A DNA stretch of 64,000 nt from Leifsonia sp. Leaf264 (GTDB lineage Bacteria > Actinomycetota > Actinomycetes > Actinomycetales > Microbacteriaceae): the NCBI RefSeq assembly GCF_001422325.1, contig NZ_LMMR01000001.1:931256-995255 (forward strand), read 5' to 3'. The notes below the pieces were generated by a model. It was not told the origin of the DNA, made no database searches, and saw only the letters and a list, made by a program, of their open reading frames with translations. The position numbers and the translations under genes are program-made. Shown in pieces: positions 16,534 through 24,247 of this stretch; position 1 is the first letter of the stretch; the number at the start of each line of letters is the position of its first letter.

Positions 16534-17589
16534 ATGACAGTCGTCGACATCAACATCCACCACCTGCCGGAGGATCTCTTCAGCAACGAGAAGATGCTCC
16601 AGGGCTTCCTCGGGAGCGCCCCCCGAGGATTCGGGGAGATCGCCCGGGTGATCGAGATGGAGAGCGGGAAGAAGCAGCTCATCCTCGAGAAGCCGAAGGG
16701 CTTCCAGAACCTCAACTACGTCGAGGGCGACTACTCGGCCGAGGCCAAGCTGGCCGCCATGGACGAGGCCGGTGTCGACTACGGCATCATGCGCGTGCCC
16801 GTTTGGCAGGAATGGCTCGACCTCGAGACGTGCAGGGCGGTCAACGACAATGCGGCGGAGATCGTCGCCCGCTCTGGCGGCCGGCTGTTCGCGACGGCGT
16901 GCGTTCCGCCGTGGGGCGACAAGGCGAGCATCTACGAGCTCGAGCGCTGCGTGAAGGAGCTCGGCGTCGTGGGAGTGCAGTTGGCCTGCCACTACGGGCA
17001 GCTCTACCTCGACGATGAGGCGTTCGACCCGTACCTGAAGGTGCTCAACGAGCTCGATGTTCCCGTCATCGTCCACCACACCCCGCTTCCCGTGGAGTGG
17101 AAGTCCGTCGTCGACTACACCAACCTGCGTCGCGAGTACGGACGGATCATGGACCAGGGCATCGCCGTGGGGCGTGAACTCTTCAGCGGGATGTTCGACA
17201 AGTACCCGAACCTCCGTTTCATCCACACGATGCTCGGCGGCAACTGGTTCGCGAACACGGCACTGCTCACGCCGCACGCCTCACCCAAGCAGGAGGCCAT
17301 GCAGCGCCTGGAGGCCACCGGCGGCGAGAAGATCCAGCAGTACCTCCGCGAGAACATCTTCTTCGACCTCACCCACCCGCACTCGTGGGGCAAGACCCAG
17401 GTGGAGGCGGCGCTCGAGATCAATGGCGCCGACCACTACCTGTTCGGCTCATCGTTCCCGGTGTTCTACAGCTGGATGAGCCAGGGGGTCGACTTCGTGC
17501 AGAACCAGCTCGAGATCAGCGACGCCGACCGCGACCTCGTGCTGGCGGGCAACGCGAAGCGACTCTTCAACCTGCCGATCGAGCTCTAG
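16534..17589 (+). CDS. Amidohydrolase-superfamily (ACMSD-like) protein with altered metal ligands
   Basis: The 351-residue protein has the amidohydrolase_2 barrel layout: strand 1 VVDINIHHLP, VIVHHTPLP (H181), FIHTMLGGNWF (H231) and LFGSSFPVF near the C-terminus. Family members such as ACMSD and gamma-resorcylate decarboxylase are zinc/manganese decarboxylases or hydrolases. Here the usual strand-1 HxH reads N7-I8-H9, and the usual metal/catalytic aspartate of GSDYP is S307 in GSSFP. Both changes are plain in the codons (AAC, TCG). The ATG has AGGAG upstream. Either a changed metal site or a non-classical reaction is implied. It is divergent from the nine-gene operon and shares its operator. 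Confidence 0.84.
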   Translation: MTVVDINIHHLPEDLFSNEKMLQGFLGSAPRGFGEIARVIEMESGKKQLILEKPKGFQNLNYVEGDYSAEAKLAAMDEAGVDYGIMRVPVWQEWLDLETCRAVNDNAAEIVARSGGRLFATACVPPWGDKASIYELERCVKELGVVGVQLACHYGQLYLDDEAFDPYLKVLNELDVPVIVHHTPLPVEWKSVVDYTNLRREYGRIMDQGIAVGRELFSGMFDKYPNLRFIHTMLGGNWFANTALLTPHASPKQEAMQRLEATGGEKIQQYLRENIFFDLTHPHSWGKTQVEAALEINGADHYLFGSSFPVFYSWMSQGVDFVQNQLEISDADRDLVLAGNAKRLFNLPIEL

Positions 17590-17599
17590 GCCACCGAGC

Positions 17600-17619
17600 C
17601 TCAGGGCCAGAGCCCTGAG
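17600..17619. terminator. Bidirectional hairpin terminator
   Basis: CTCAGGGC-CAGA-GCCCTGAG forms a perfect 8-bp stem with a 4-nt loop, in the 45-bp gap between the converging amidohydrolase (ends 17589) and flavoprotein (ends 17635) genes. There is no U tract, as is common in high-GC actinobacteria. Confidence 0.7.
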
Positions 17620-17634
17620 CGCCGGCGCCACCGG

Positions 17635-18492
17635 TCATCTGCCGCGGGCGTGGATGCGGACCGAGTCCGCGTTCGCGCCCGCGTCGTCGTTCCCGTCGGA
17701 ATCGACTCGAGCGAACTCGGCCTTCCACTGCCGGAATCCGTCCTCGGTCCGACCGCGGCGCCAATAGCCGGAGATCGACAGCTGATCGCGACCGAGGCCG
17801 CGTTCGGTGCGCAGGTACGGTCGCACCCCGCGCATGACCTCCTCGGCCTCCCCGTGCACGAAGGCGTGAACGCGTCCGTCCATCCACTCCAGTTCGCGAA
17901 CCGCGTTCGCGAGCAGCCCGTCGACGGAGCCGCCGTCGCGGTGGAGGAAGGTGATCGTCGCACCGGCCGGGCCCACCAGCGTCGGCTCATGTGCGGCGGA
18001 GTCGACGAGGACGATGACGCGCGCCTCGGCATCGCTCGGCAGCGCCTCGAGTGCCGCGGTCACGGCGGGAAGCGCCGACTCGTCGCCCACCAGGAGGTGC
18101 CAGTCCGCCGTGGGGTCGGGGCTGTAGGCCCCGCCTGGGCCGTTGGCGAGCAGTCTGTCGCCGATCGTGGCGTTCGCTGCCCACAGTCCCGCGATGCCCT
18201 CGTCGCCGTGCACGACGAAATCGATGTCGAGAGTGCCGGCATCGACATCCGGATGCAGTGCCGTGTAGGTGCGCACGACGGGCAGGTCCTCGGGCGGCAT
18301 GGTTCCGCGCATCGCCCGCACGTCGATCTGATCGGGGTAGACGACGCCGGCCTTCGGGAAGACGAGCTTGACGTAGCGGTCGGTGAAGACACTCTCGCGG
18401 AAGCCGGACAGGTCGTCGGTCTGCAGCTGCAGTCGACGAAGCGACGGGGTGACCCAGGAGGTGGCGGTCACTTCGAAACGGGTGGTCGGCAT
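17635..18492 (-). CDS. Siderophore-interacting (SIP/ViuB-like) FAD-binding protein
   Basis: The 285-residue protein has the SIP layout: an N-terminal FAD-binding barrel with VVRTYTAL (RxYT/S motif, about residues 73-80) and GPGGAYSP, then an NAD(P)H-binding half with WHLLVGDESALPAVTAALEALP and a C-terminal SISGYWRRGRTEDGFRQWKAE block typical of SIP. Such enzymes reduce ferric siderophores. It begins 15 bp after the gabD stop, so both are probably transcribed from the LysR-controlled gabD promoter. An electron-supply or iron-release role supporting the ferrous dioxygenase is one reading; coincidental co-transcription is another. Confidence 0.85.
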   Translation of the reverse strand: MPTTRFEVTATSWVTPSLRRLQLQTDDLSGFRESVFTDRYVKLVFPKAGVVYPDQIDVRAMRGTMPPEDLPVVRTYTALHPDVDAGTLDIDFVVHGDEGIAGLWAANATIGDRLLANGPGGAYSPDPTADWHLLVGDESALPAVTAALEALPSDAEARVIVLVDSAAHEPTLVGPAGATITFLHRDGGSVDGLLANAVRELEWMDGRVHAFVHGEAEEVMRGVRPYLRTERGLGRDQLSISGYWRRGRTEDGFRQWKAEFARVDSDGNDDAGANADSVRIHARGR

Positions 18493-18507
18493 GTCGATCG
18501 TCCTCGG

Positions 18508-20064
18508 TCAGTAGCTCATCGTGGTCAGGACGCCGGGGATGAGGGTGTACTTGGTGGAGAGGTATTCCTGGATCCCCTCGATGCCACCCTCTCGGCCGAC
18601 GCCCGACTGCTTCACTCCCCCGAAGGGAGCCGAGGCATCGGACACGGCACCGACGTTCACTCCCATCATGCCGGTGTCCAGCCTGTCGATCATGCGCTGC
18701 GCCAGCGCGAGATCCTCGGTGTAGACGTAGGCGACGAGTCCGTACTCGGTGTGGTTGGCGAGCCTGACCGCCTCAGCCTCGGTCTCGAACTCGACGATCG
18801 TCGCCACGGGACCGAAGATCTCCTCGCGCAGGATGTCGCTGTCCGACGGCACGGCGGCGAGAACCGTCGGTTCGTAGAAGCTGCCCACCCCGTCGCGTCG
18901 TCGTCCACCGGTGGCGAGCTCGGCTCCGCGACTCACGGCATCCTGCACCAATTGGTCGACCTTGTCGACGGCGTCGTGGGTTATCAGGGGGCCGATCTCC
19001 ACTCCCTGCTCCGTACCCGGGCCGACCCGGAGGTCGGCGACGCGAGCCGCCAGACGTCGCGTGAACTCGGCGGCAATCGAGGAGTGCACCAGGAAGCGAT
19101 TCGCCGCCGTGCAGGCCTGACCGGAGTTGCGGAACTTCGCGGTCATGGCCCCCTCGACCGCGCGATCGATGTCGGCATCGGCGAACACCACGAACGCGGC
19201 ATTGCCGCCGAGCTCCATCGATGTGCGGAGCACGGTGTCGGCGGCCTGCTTCAGCAGGATCCGTCCTATCCGTGTCGATCCCGTGAAGCTCAGCTTCCGC
19301 AGGCGCGGATCACCGATGATGCGCTCGCTCACTCCAGCCGCATCCGAGGTCGTGACCACGTTCAGCACGCCGGCAGGCAGGCCCACCTCCTCGAAGATTT
19401 GGGTGAGGAACAGCGTGGACAATGGCGTCAGTTCGGCAGGCTTCACCACGGCTGTGCAGCCGGCGGCGAGGGCCGGTGCGATCTTGCGCGTCGCCATGGC
19501 GAGGGGGAAGTTCCACGGAGTGATCAGGTAGCTCGGGCCGACGGGTCTCCGGGAGACGAGCATCCGTCCGGTCCCGTCGGGATTCTCACCGTAGCGGCCC
19601 GAGATCCGGACGGCCTCCTCGGCGAACCAGCGCAGGAACTCGGCACCGTAGGCGACCTCTCCAGCGGCCTCGGACAGTGGTTTGCCCATCTCCAGGCTGA
19701 TGAGTCGGGCGGCCTCGTCGCGTCGCTGCATGAGCAGGTCGAAGACACTGCGCAGCACCTCGCCGCGCACGCGGGGCGCCGTCTGCGCCCAGTCCTCGGA
19801 GGCGGCGGCAGCGGCATCGAGCGCCCGCGCCCCGTCGTCTGGCGTCGCATCGGCGATTCGCCTGAGCAGCCCACCTGTCGCCGGATCGAACACGTCGAGG
19901 TGGCGCAACGAGGAGCCGGCCTCCCAGCGACCGGCGATGAAGAGCCGATCCGGCACCGATGCGAGGAGCTCTGTCTCGGTCGACCGACCTGGCGTGGCGG
20001 CGTCGATCCCCCGTCCGAGCCCGAGCGCCGGTTCCCTGTCGACGGAGGTGACCAGGTTCGACAT
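18508..20064 (-). CDS. gabD: Succinate-semialdehyde dehydrogenase, GabD-type aldehyde dehydrogenase
   Basis: The 518-residue protein aligns with GabD throughout: PWNFPLAMATRKIAPALAAG, KLSFTGST, MELGGNAAFVVF (general base glutamate), FRNSGQACTAANRF (catalytic cysteine), EEIFGPVA and PFGGVKQSGVGREGG. The N-terminus is about 30 residues longer than in E. coli GabD. GGAG lies 9 nt before the ATG at 20064. Its promoter shares a gap-free LysR architecture with hpaD, so it most likely oxidises the succinate semialdehyde released by HpaI to succinate. An HpaE-like role on the ring-cleavage semialdehyde is less likely by sequence but cannot be excluded. Confidence 0.87.
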   Translation of the reverse strand: MSNLVTSVDREPALGLGRGIDAATPGRSTETELLASVPDRLFIAGRWEAGSSLRHLDVFDPATGGLLRRIADATPDDGARALDAAAAASEDWAQTAPRVRGEVLRSVFDLLMQRRDEAARLISLEMGKPLSEAAGEVAYGAEFLRWFAEEAVRISGRYGENPDGTGRMLVSRRPVGPSYLITPWNFPLAMATRKIAPALAAGCTAVVKPAELTPLSTLFLTQIFEEVGLPAGVLNVVTTSDAAGVSERIIGDPRLRKLSFTGSTRIGRILLKQAADTVLRTSMELGGNAAFVVFADADIDRAVEGAMTAKFRNSGQACTAANRFLVHSSIAAEFTRRLAARVADLRVGPGTEQGVEIGPLITHDAVDKVDQLVQDAVSRGAELATGGRRRDGVGSFYEPTVLAAVPSDSDILREEIFGPVATIVEFETEAEAVRLANHTEYGLVAYVYTEDLALAQRMIDRLDTGMMGVNVGAVSDASAPFGGVKQSGVGREGGIEGIQEYLSTKYTLIPGVLTTMSY

Positions 20065-20098
20065 CAGCGGCTCCAAGAGGCAGGGGGGACGGCACGCA

Positions 20099-20166
20099 AG
20101 TCTGGCATCGGCATGCACGGCGCAGAACTACCGAGTTCCACTGAGACGCATAGGCGATGGCTATGG
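20099..20166 (-). promoter_or_regulatory. LysR-dependent gabD promoter
   Basis: On the minus strand, -35 TTCTGC (20127-20122) and -10 CAGACT (20104-20099) are 17 bp apart. The activation element TCGGTAGTTC (20134-20125) overlaps the -35. A strong dyad CATAG-N7-CTATG (20149-20165; T20151 to A20163 as T-N11-A) is centred about 65 bp upstream of the start site. GCCTATG-N14-TCGGTAGTTC-Y-GCG-N16-CAGRCTTGCG is identical in the hpaD promoter. Confidence 0.7.
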
Positions 20167-20222
20167 GCTGCCGGCGCTCGGTCGTCGCGGCGATGCAGGA
20201 ACCGTCGGCCTATGCTGTCGTC

Positions 20223-20633
20223 GTGAGCGACGCATTGGACGACGGTCCGTTCTTCCACGGCACCAAGGCCGATCTCCGCGAGGGAGATCTGCTCACGGCG
20301 GGATTCCGCTCGAACTACCGCCCCGAGGTGGTGATGAACCACATCTACTTCACGGCTCTTCCGAACGGCGCCGGGCTCGCCGCGGAACTCGCCGCAGGTG
20401 ACGGCGCTCCGCGCGTCTACGTCGTCGAGCCGACCGGCGCATTCGAGAACGACCCGAACGTCACCGACAAGAAGTTCCCCGGCAATCCCACCCGGTCGTA
20501 CCGGAGCACCGAGCCGCTCAGAGTCGTCGGCGAGGTGACGGATTGGATCCGGCAGACACCGGAGGCACTGCAGGTGTGGAAGGAGCGCCTGGCGGAACTC
20601 AGTGCCGACGCGCGGGGCGAGATCATCAACTGA
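20223..20633 (+). CDS. arr: NAD+--rifampin ADP-ribosyltransferase (Arr family)
   Basis: About 136 residues match Arr along their length: FFHGTKADLREGDLLTAGF near the N-terminus (catalytic-site His), MNHIYFTALPNGAGLAAELA, VYVVEPTGAFENDPNVTDKKFPGNPTRSYRSTEPLRVVGEVTDW. Arr transfers ADP-ribose from NAD+ to rifamycins; homologues are common in environmental actinobacteria. The GTG at 20223 gives the family length, but no Shine-Dalgarno is visible; a TATGCT hexamer ends 6 nt upstream, so a leaderless start is possible. An ATG at 20193 is an alternative. The gene is divergent from gabD and shares its LysR-box region. Confidence 0.88.
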   Translation: MSDALDDGPFFHGTKADLREGDLLTAGFRSNYRPEVVMNHIYFTALPNGAGLAAELAAGDGAPRVYVVEPTGAFENDPNVTDKKFPGNPTRSYRSTEPLRVVGEVTDWIRQTPEALQVWKERLAELSADARGEIIN

Positions 20634-20657
20634 TCGAGGCTGCCCGGCGGCAGGTTC

Positions 20658-21713
20658 TCAGTCGCGTCGCCAGATCTCCCCGAGGGTGGAACGTCGCGGG
20701 ATGAGGTGGGGCTCGAGAACGACCGTGCGCTTCTCGACACCGTCGGCCGTCATGATCTCATCCATCAGCAACTCCGCAGCGACCCTGCCCATCTCCTCCC
20801 CGGGCTGGCTGATCGTGGAGATGGGAATCGCGCTCTCCGAGGCGAAGTGGTTGTTGTCGTATCCCGTGACGGCGATGTCGGCGGGCACGGAGAACCCGTC
20901 AGCGTCTTCGAGCACCTGGATCGCACCGATCGCGAGGAGGTCGGCGGCCGCGATGATTCCGTCGTAGCGATCGGCTCCCCTCTCGACGATCTCGCGCCCG
21001 GCCTGGCGTCCGTGGCGGATGTTGAGTCCTCGCGTCTCGATGGTCTCGAGCGTGACGCCGGGACTCTGGGCTATCGCCGCCTGCACACCCTCGAAGCGCT
21101 CAGCGACCGCTGTGAGGAGGAAGGGTCCGCCGACGAACAGCAGTCGAGTGCGGCCGAGGTCGATGAGATGACGTGCTGCCAGGTACCCGCCTCGACGCTC
21201 GTCGACGACGACCCCCGAGTAGGAACTGTCGGGCGAGGCGTAGTTGACGAGAACCAGGGGGGTCTTGCGCAGCAGGTGGGCACCCTCCTCTCGCACCTGT
21301 GCGGTGTCGAGCGGCGCCATGAGAACGCCGGCGACGCGAGACTGTTCGAACGTCTCGAGGTTGCGGGTCTGCTTGGCCAGGTCGATGTCGCTGTTGGCGA
21401 TGAGCAGGTTCATGCCGTGCTTGCGCAGGGTCGCCTCGGCCCCCCGGGCAATGTCGACGAAGAAGGAGTTCCCCAGGTCGGCGAGAACGAGGCCGATGGT
21501 CGTGCTGGTGCCTGCGGCCAGTGAGCGGGCGGCGTCGTTGCGGACGAAGCCGAGTTCTGCGATCGCAGCGAGGACGCGACGGCGGGTCGGTTCGGAGACC
21601 TTGTCGGGGCTGTTGAGCGTGTTCGAGACGGTTCCGAGGGCCACCCCGGCGCGGCGGGCGACATCCGTCATGCTGGGTTGTGCCTTGCTGGCGCGCCTGT
21701 CGTCGGTCACCAT
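20658..21713 (-). CDS. LacI-family transcriptional regulator
   Basis: The 351-residue protein has a LacI helix-turn-helix and hinge at residues 15-65 (SMTDVARRAGVALGTVSNTLNSPDKVS...) and a periplasmic-binding-like effector domain (GLVLADLGNSFFVDIARGAE... to the C-terminus). GAGGAGG precedes the ATG at 21713. It is divergent from the CUT1 sugar transporter genes, and two TGAARCGCTTCA operators lie in the 241-bp gap, the expected arrangement for a repressor of an oligosaccharide-uptake locus. The inducer is probably a product of the GH78/GH43 enzymes, such as rhamnose or a rhamno-oligosaccharide. Confidence 0.9.
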   Translation of the reverse strand: MVTDDRRASKAQPSMTDVARRAGVALGTVSNTLNSPDKVSEPTRRRVLAAIAELGFVRNDAARSLAAGTSTTIGLVLADLGNSFFVDIARGAEATLRKHGMNLLIANSDIDLAKQTRNLETFEQSRVAGVLMAPLDTAQVREEGAHLLRKTPLVLVNYASPDSSYSGVVVDERRGGYLAARHLIDLGRTRLLFVGGPFLLTAVAERFEGVQAAIAQSPGVTLETIETRGLNIRHGRQAGREIVERGADRYDGIIAAADLLAIGAIQVLEDADGFSVPADIAVTGYDNNHFASESAIPISTISQPGEEMGRVAAELLMDEIMTADGVEKRTVVLEPHLIPRRSTLGEIWRRD

Positions 21714-21847
21714 CGGACACCTCCTCGTGCATCTGCAGAACTGTGAGCTCGGCTGCCATGCTTGCACACGACCTGTCGACTGACGCCCATCATGGCTCAC
21801 GTGCCTTCCGCGCGGATCGCGACTGTCGGCTCGTTGCCCAATTGTGA

Positions 21848-21859
21848 TGAAGCGCTTCA
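21848..21859. promoter_or_regulatory. LacI-family operator 1 (TGAAGCGCTTCA)
   Basis: A perfect 12-bp palindrome with the central CG typical of LacI-family sites. It lies 134 bp upstream of the LacI start and is 66 bp centre-to-centre from operator 2, with the transporter -35 TTGACA (21879-21884) between them. Looping between the two sites is plausible. Confidence 0.75.
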
Positions 21860-21912
21860 AAATACTAGCGGATTCAACTTGACACGGACCCGGCTTTGGT
21901 GGGTTACTACTC

Positions 21913-21926
21913 TTGAAACGCTTCAA
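21913..21926. promoter_or_regulatory. LacI-family operator 2 (TTGAAACGCTTCAA)
   Basis: A near-perfect palindrome (TTGAA/TTCAA arms, central ACGC) just downstream of the predicted transporter promoter and 29 bp before the lipoprotein GTG. Its location would block transcription of the sugar-uptake operon. The promoter has a consensus TTGACA -35 but only a weak TTACTA/TACTAC-like -10 near 21904-21910. Confidence 0.72.
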
Positions 21927-21954
21927 CGGAGGCGTCGCCATTCAAGGAGGAATT

Positions 21955-23268
21955 GTGACCACAGCACCGAAATCACGACTGCGGCGTATCGCACCGCTCG
22001 TGGCCATCGTCGGAGCGGGAGCGTTGATGCTCACCGCCTGCGGGTCGGGAAGCGGCGGCTCCGCCAGCAACGGCCAGTTCACGTATCTCGGCCAGACCGA
22101 GAACACCACCATCATCGGAACGCTGAAGGACCTCGCGAAGAACCAGTGCGCCCCCGAGGAGAAGGCCGCGAAGCTCACGGCAGACTCGGTCGCCGGAACG
22201 CAGTGGGATCAGAAGCTCCAGCTTCTCGCCGGCCAGGACGCCCTGTCGAACATGTCGATGTCTGCAGGCACGCCCTCCCTGATGAAGCAGTTCATCGATG
22301 CGGGCCAGGTCGTCGACCTGTCCGCTGAGCTCGACAAGCTCGGCGTCGCCGACAAGATCCTCCCGGCAGCCGAATCCACCATCAAGGCCCTCTACGGCGA
22401 GGACAAGCTGTACTCGCTGCCGACTGAGCTCAACATCGAGGGCTTCTGGTACAACAAGAAGCTCCTCGCCGACAACGGCATCGATGCTCCGGCCACCTGG
22501 GACGACCTGGTCGCTGCTGCCGGAACACTCCAGGACGCCGGCGTTCAGCCGTTCGCTGCCGACGGCAAGGACGGCTGGCCCATCACCCGTCTCGTCGGCG
22601 ACTACATCGCCCGCGACCTCGGCCCCGACGCCCTGAAGGACGTCGCCGACGGCAAGGCCAAGCTGACCGACGACGAGTACGTGAAGGCCGCCGACGAGGT
22701 CGCCAAGCTCGGCAAGGCCGGCTATTTCGGTGACGCCGTCGGGTCCGTCGACTACAACGCCGCCATGAACGAGTTCCTCACTGGGAAGGCCGCCTTCTTC
22801 TACATGGGCAGCTGGGCACTCGCCAACTTCAATGACGCCACACAGAACACGATCGGCGCCGACAACATCGGCTACGCACCGTTCCCGGCCGTCGAGGGCG
22901 GCGCTGGCGCCATCGACCAGGTTCCGGCCAACGTCGGAATCCCCGTGATGTTCGCCAAGAAGGGCTTCGGCGACGACCAGGCCGCCTGGCTGAAGTGCAT
23001 AGTCTCCAACTACGGCGACACTGTCCTGAAGGACAGCGGCGTCGTGTCGGGATTCGCACTCGACAACCCGCCCACCGATCTGCCGGAGACCACGCAGACA
23101 GTCCAGCAGGTCATCAAGGACGCGCCCTCCAGCATTCTCTGGTTCGAGGCCCTCTTCACCTCGAAGGGCACCAGCGTGAGCCAGACGAACGGCGGTGGCC
23201 TCGCGAACGGCACGCTGAGCGGAGCTGACTTCATGAAGCTCGTTCAGGCCGCCAACGACGAGGGCTGA
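21955..23268 (+). CDS. CUT1 ABC transporter sugar-binding lipoprotein
   Basis: The 437-residue protein starts at GTG 21955, four bases after AAGGAGG. It has a lipoprotein signal with LTAC lipobox (Cys29) and an extracellular solute-binding family 1 fold, including TELNIEGFWYNKKLLADNGI and GKAAFFYMGSWALANF. It captures oligosaccharide for the two permeases downstream. A strong hairpin at 23286-23315 follows, which may keep lipoprotein transcripts in excess. Confidence 0.9.
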   Translation: MTTAPKSRLRRIAPLVAIVGAGALMLTACGSGSGGSASNGQFTYLGQTENTTIIGTLKDLAKNQCAPEEKAAKLTADSVAGTQWDQKLQLLAGQDALSNMSMSAGTPSLMKQFIDAGQVVDLSAELDKLGVADKILPAAESTIKALYGEDKLYSLPTELNIEGFWYNKKLLADNGIDAPATWDDLVAAAGTLQDAGVQPFAADGKDGWPITRLVGDYIARDLGPDALKDVADGKAKLTDDEYVKAADEVAKLGKAGYFGDAVGSVDYNAAMNEFLTGKAAFFYMGSWALANFNDATQNTIGADNIGYAPFPAVEGGAGAIDQVPANVGIPVMFAKKGFGDDQAAWLKCIVSNYGDTVLKDSGVVSGFALDNPPTDLPETTQTVQQVIKDAPSSILWFEALFTSKGTSVSQTNGGGLANGTLSGADFMKLVQAANDEG

Positions 23269-23285
23269 CCCTTCTCCACCTGATG

Positions 23286-23315
23286 CGGGGTCGCGGTGTC
23301 CGCGCCGCGACCCCG
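23286..23315 (+). terminator. Intra-operon hairpin after the lipoprotein gene
   Basis: CGGGGTCGCGG and CCGCGACCCCG form a perfect 11-bp stem with an 8-nt loop in the 90-bp gap between lipoprotein and first permease. Such hairpins cause partial termination or protect the upstream mRNA, raising binding protein over permease levels. No U tract. Confidence 0.7.
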
Positions 23316-23358
23316 TTCATCACCGCTGCGTCCTGCGCAGCTGACAGATTGTTGATCC

Positions 23359-24243
23359 ATGGACAGAGTGCTCGGCGACAAACGCGCCATCTTCATCCTT
23401 CTCGGACCCGCCCTGCTGGTCTACTCCATCATCATGCTCGTGCCGATCTTCTGGTCGCTCGGCTACACCGTCTTCGACGGCAACCCGATCCTCGGGTTCA
23501 CCTTCAACGGGCTCGGGAACTTCGCCAAGTTCTTCCAGGACCCGGCCGCCTGGAGTGCCATCTGGTTCACCCTGCGCTATGCGCTCGTGCTCACCGTCCT
23601 CCAGGTCGGGGTCGGCTTCGGCCTGTCGCTGCTCTACGTCTTCTGGCTGAAGCGGGCATCCTCGGCGATCCGGACCATCGTCTTCTTCCCCGTCGTTCTC
23701 CCCACTGTGGCCGTCGCGCTCCTGTTCCAGCGCCTGTTCGAGGCCGCGCCGACGACGGGTCCGGTCAACTCGTTCCTCAACCTGATCGGGATCCCATCGG
23801 TCGACTGGTTCGGAACCCCGGATGCATCGTTCTGGGTGATCATCCTGATGGACCTCTGGCGCTCCATGGGCTTCTACGCCGTGCTGCTCTACGCCGGCCT
23901 CCTCGACATCCCCGAGGAACTGCTCGAGTCGGCCCGGCTCGACGGGGCAGGCGGGTGGAAGCTCATCCGCACCATCGTGCTCCCGCTTTCTCTGCCCGTG
24001 CTGCTCTCATCGCTGATCTTCAGCATCAACGGCACCCTCAAGGTGTTCGACACCGTCGTCGCACTGACGAACGGCGGCCCGGGCAATGCGACCACTCCGC
24101 TCACCCTGTACATGTTCCAGACCTCGTTCACCTACGGCGAATACGGCTACGGCAGCACGATCGCGCTCATGCTCACGATCCTCTGCCTGCTCTTCACCGT
24201 GTTCATCTTCCGGTCCACGCGCCGCGACCTCACGAAGGGCTGA
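23359..24243 (+). CDS. CUT1 ABC transporter permease (MalF-like)
   Basis: The 294-residue membrane protein has six predicted segments, starting with IFILLGPALLVYSIIMLVPIFWSLGYTVF, and the EAA loop EELLESARLDGAGGWKLIRTIVLPL near residue 188. It pairs with the next gene to form the channel. No transporter ATPase is encoded here; actinobacterial CUT1 systems commonly share an MsiK-type ATPase encoded elsewhere. Confidence 0.9.
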   Translation: MDRVLGDKRAIFILLGPALLVYSIIMLVPIFWSLGYTVFDGNPILGFTFNGLGNFAKFFQDPAAWSAIWFTLRYALVLTVLQVGVGFGLSLLYVFWLKRASSAIRTIVFFPVVLPTVAVALLFQRLFEAAPTTGPVNSFLNLIGIPSVDWFGTPDASFWVIILMDLWRSMGFYAVLLYAGLLDIPEELLESARLDGAGGWKLIRTIVLPLSLPVLLSSLIFSINGTLKVFDTVVALTNGGPGNATTPLTLYMFQTSFTYGEYGYGSTIALMLTILCLLFTVFIFRSTRRDLTKG

Positions 24244-24247
24244 GCCA

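Noticed and set aside
17650-20226. 858-codon open frame on the plus strand opposite the SIP and gabD genes
   Set aside because: It is entirely antisense to two genes with clear family motifs; long antisense frames are normal at this GC content, and its translation is low-complexity Arg/Gly/His-rich.
20223-20633. arr as evidence of a mobile resistance element
   Set aside because: No integrase, transposase, inverted repeats or attachment site nearby; arr is commonly intrinsic in environmental actinobacteria.
20640-20652. CTGCC-N3-4-GGCAG hairpin between arr and the LacI gene
   Set aside because: Short stem with alternative pairings; not convincing on its own.
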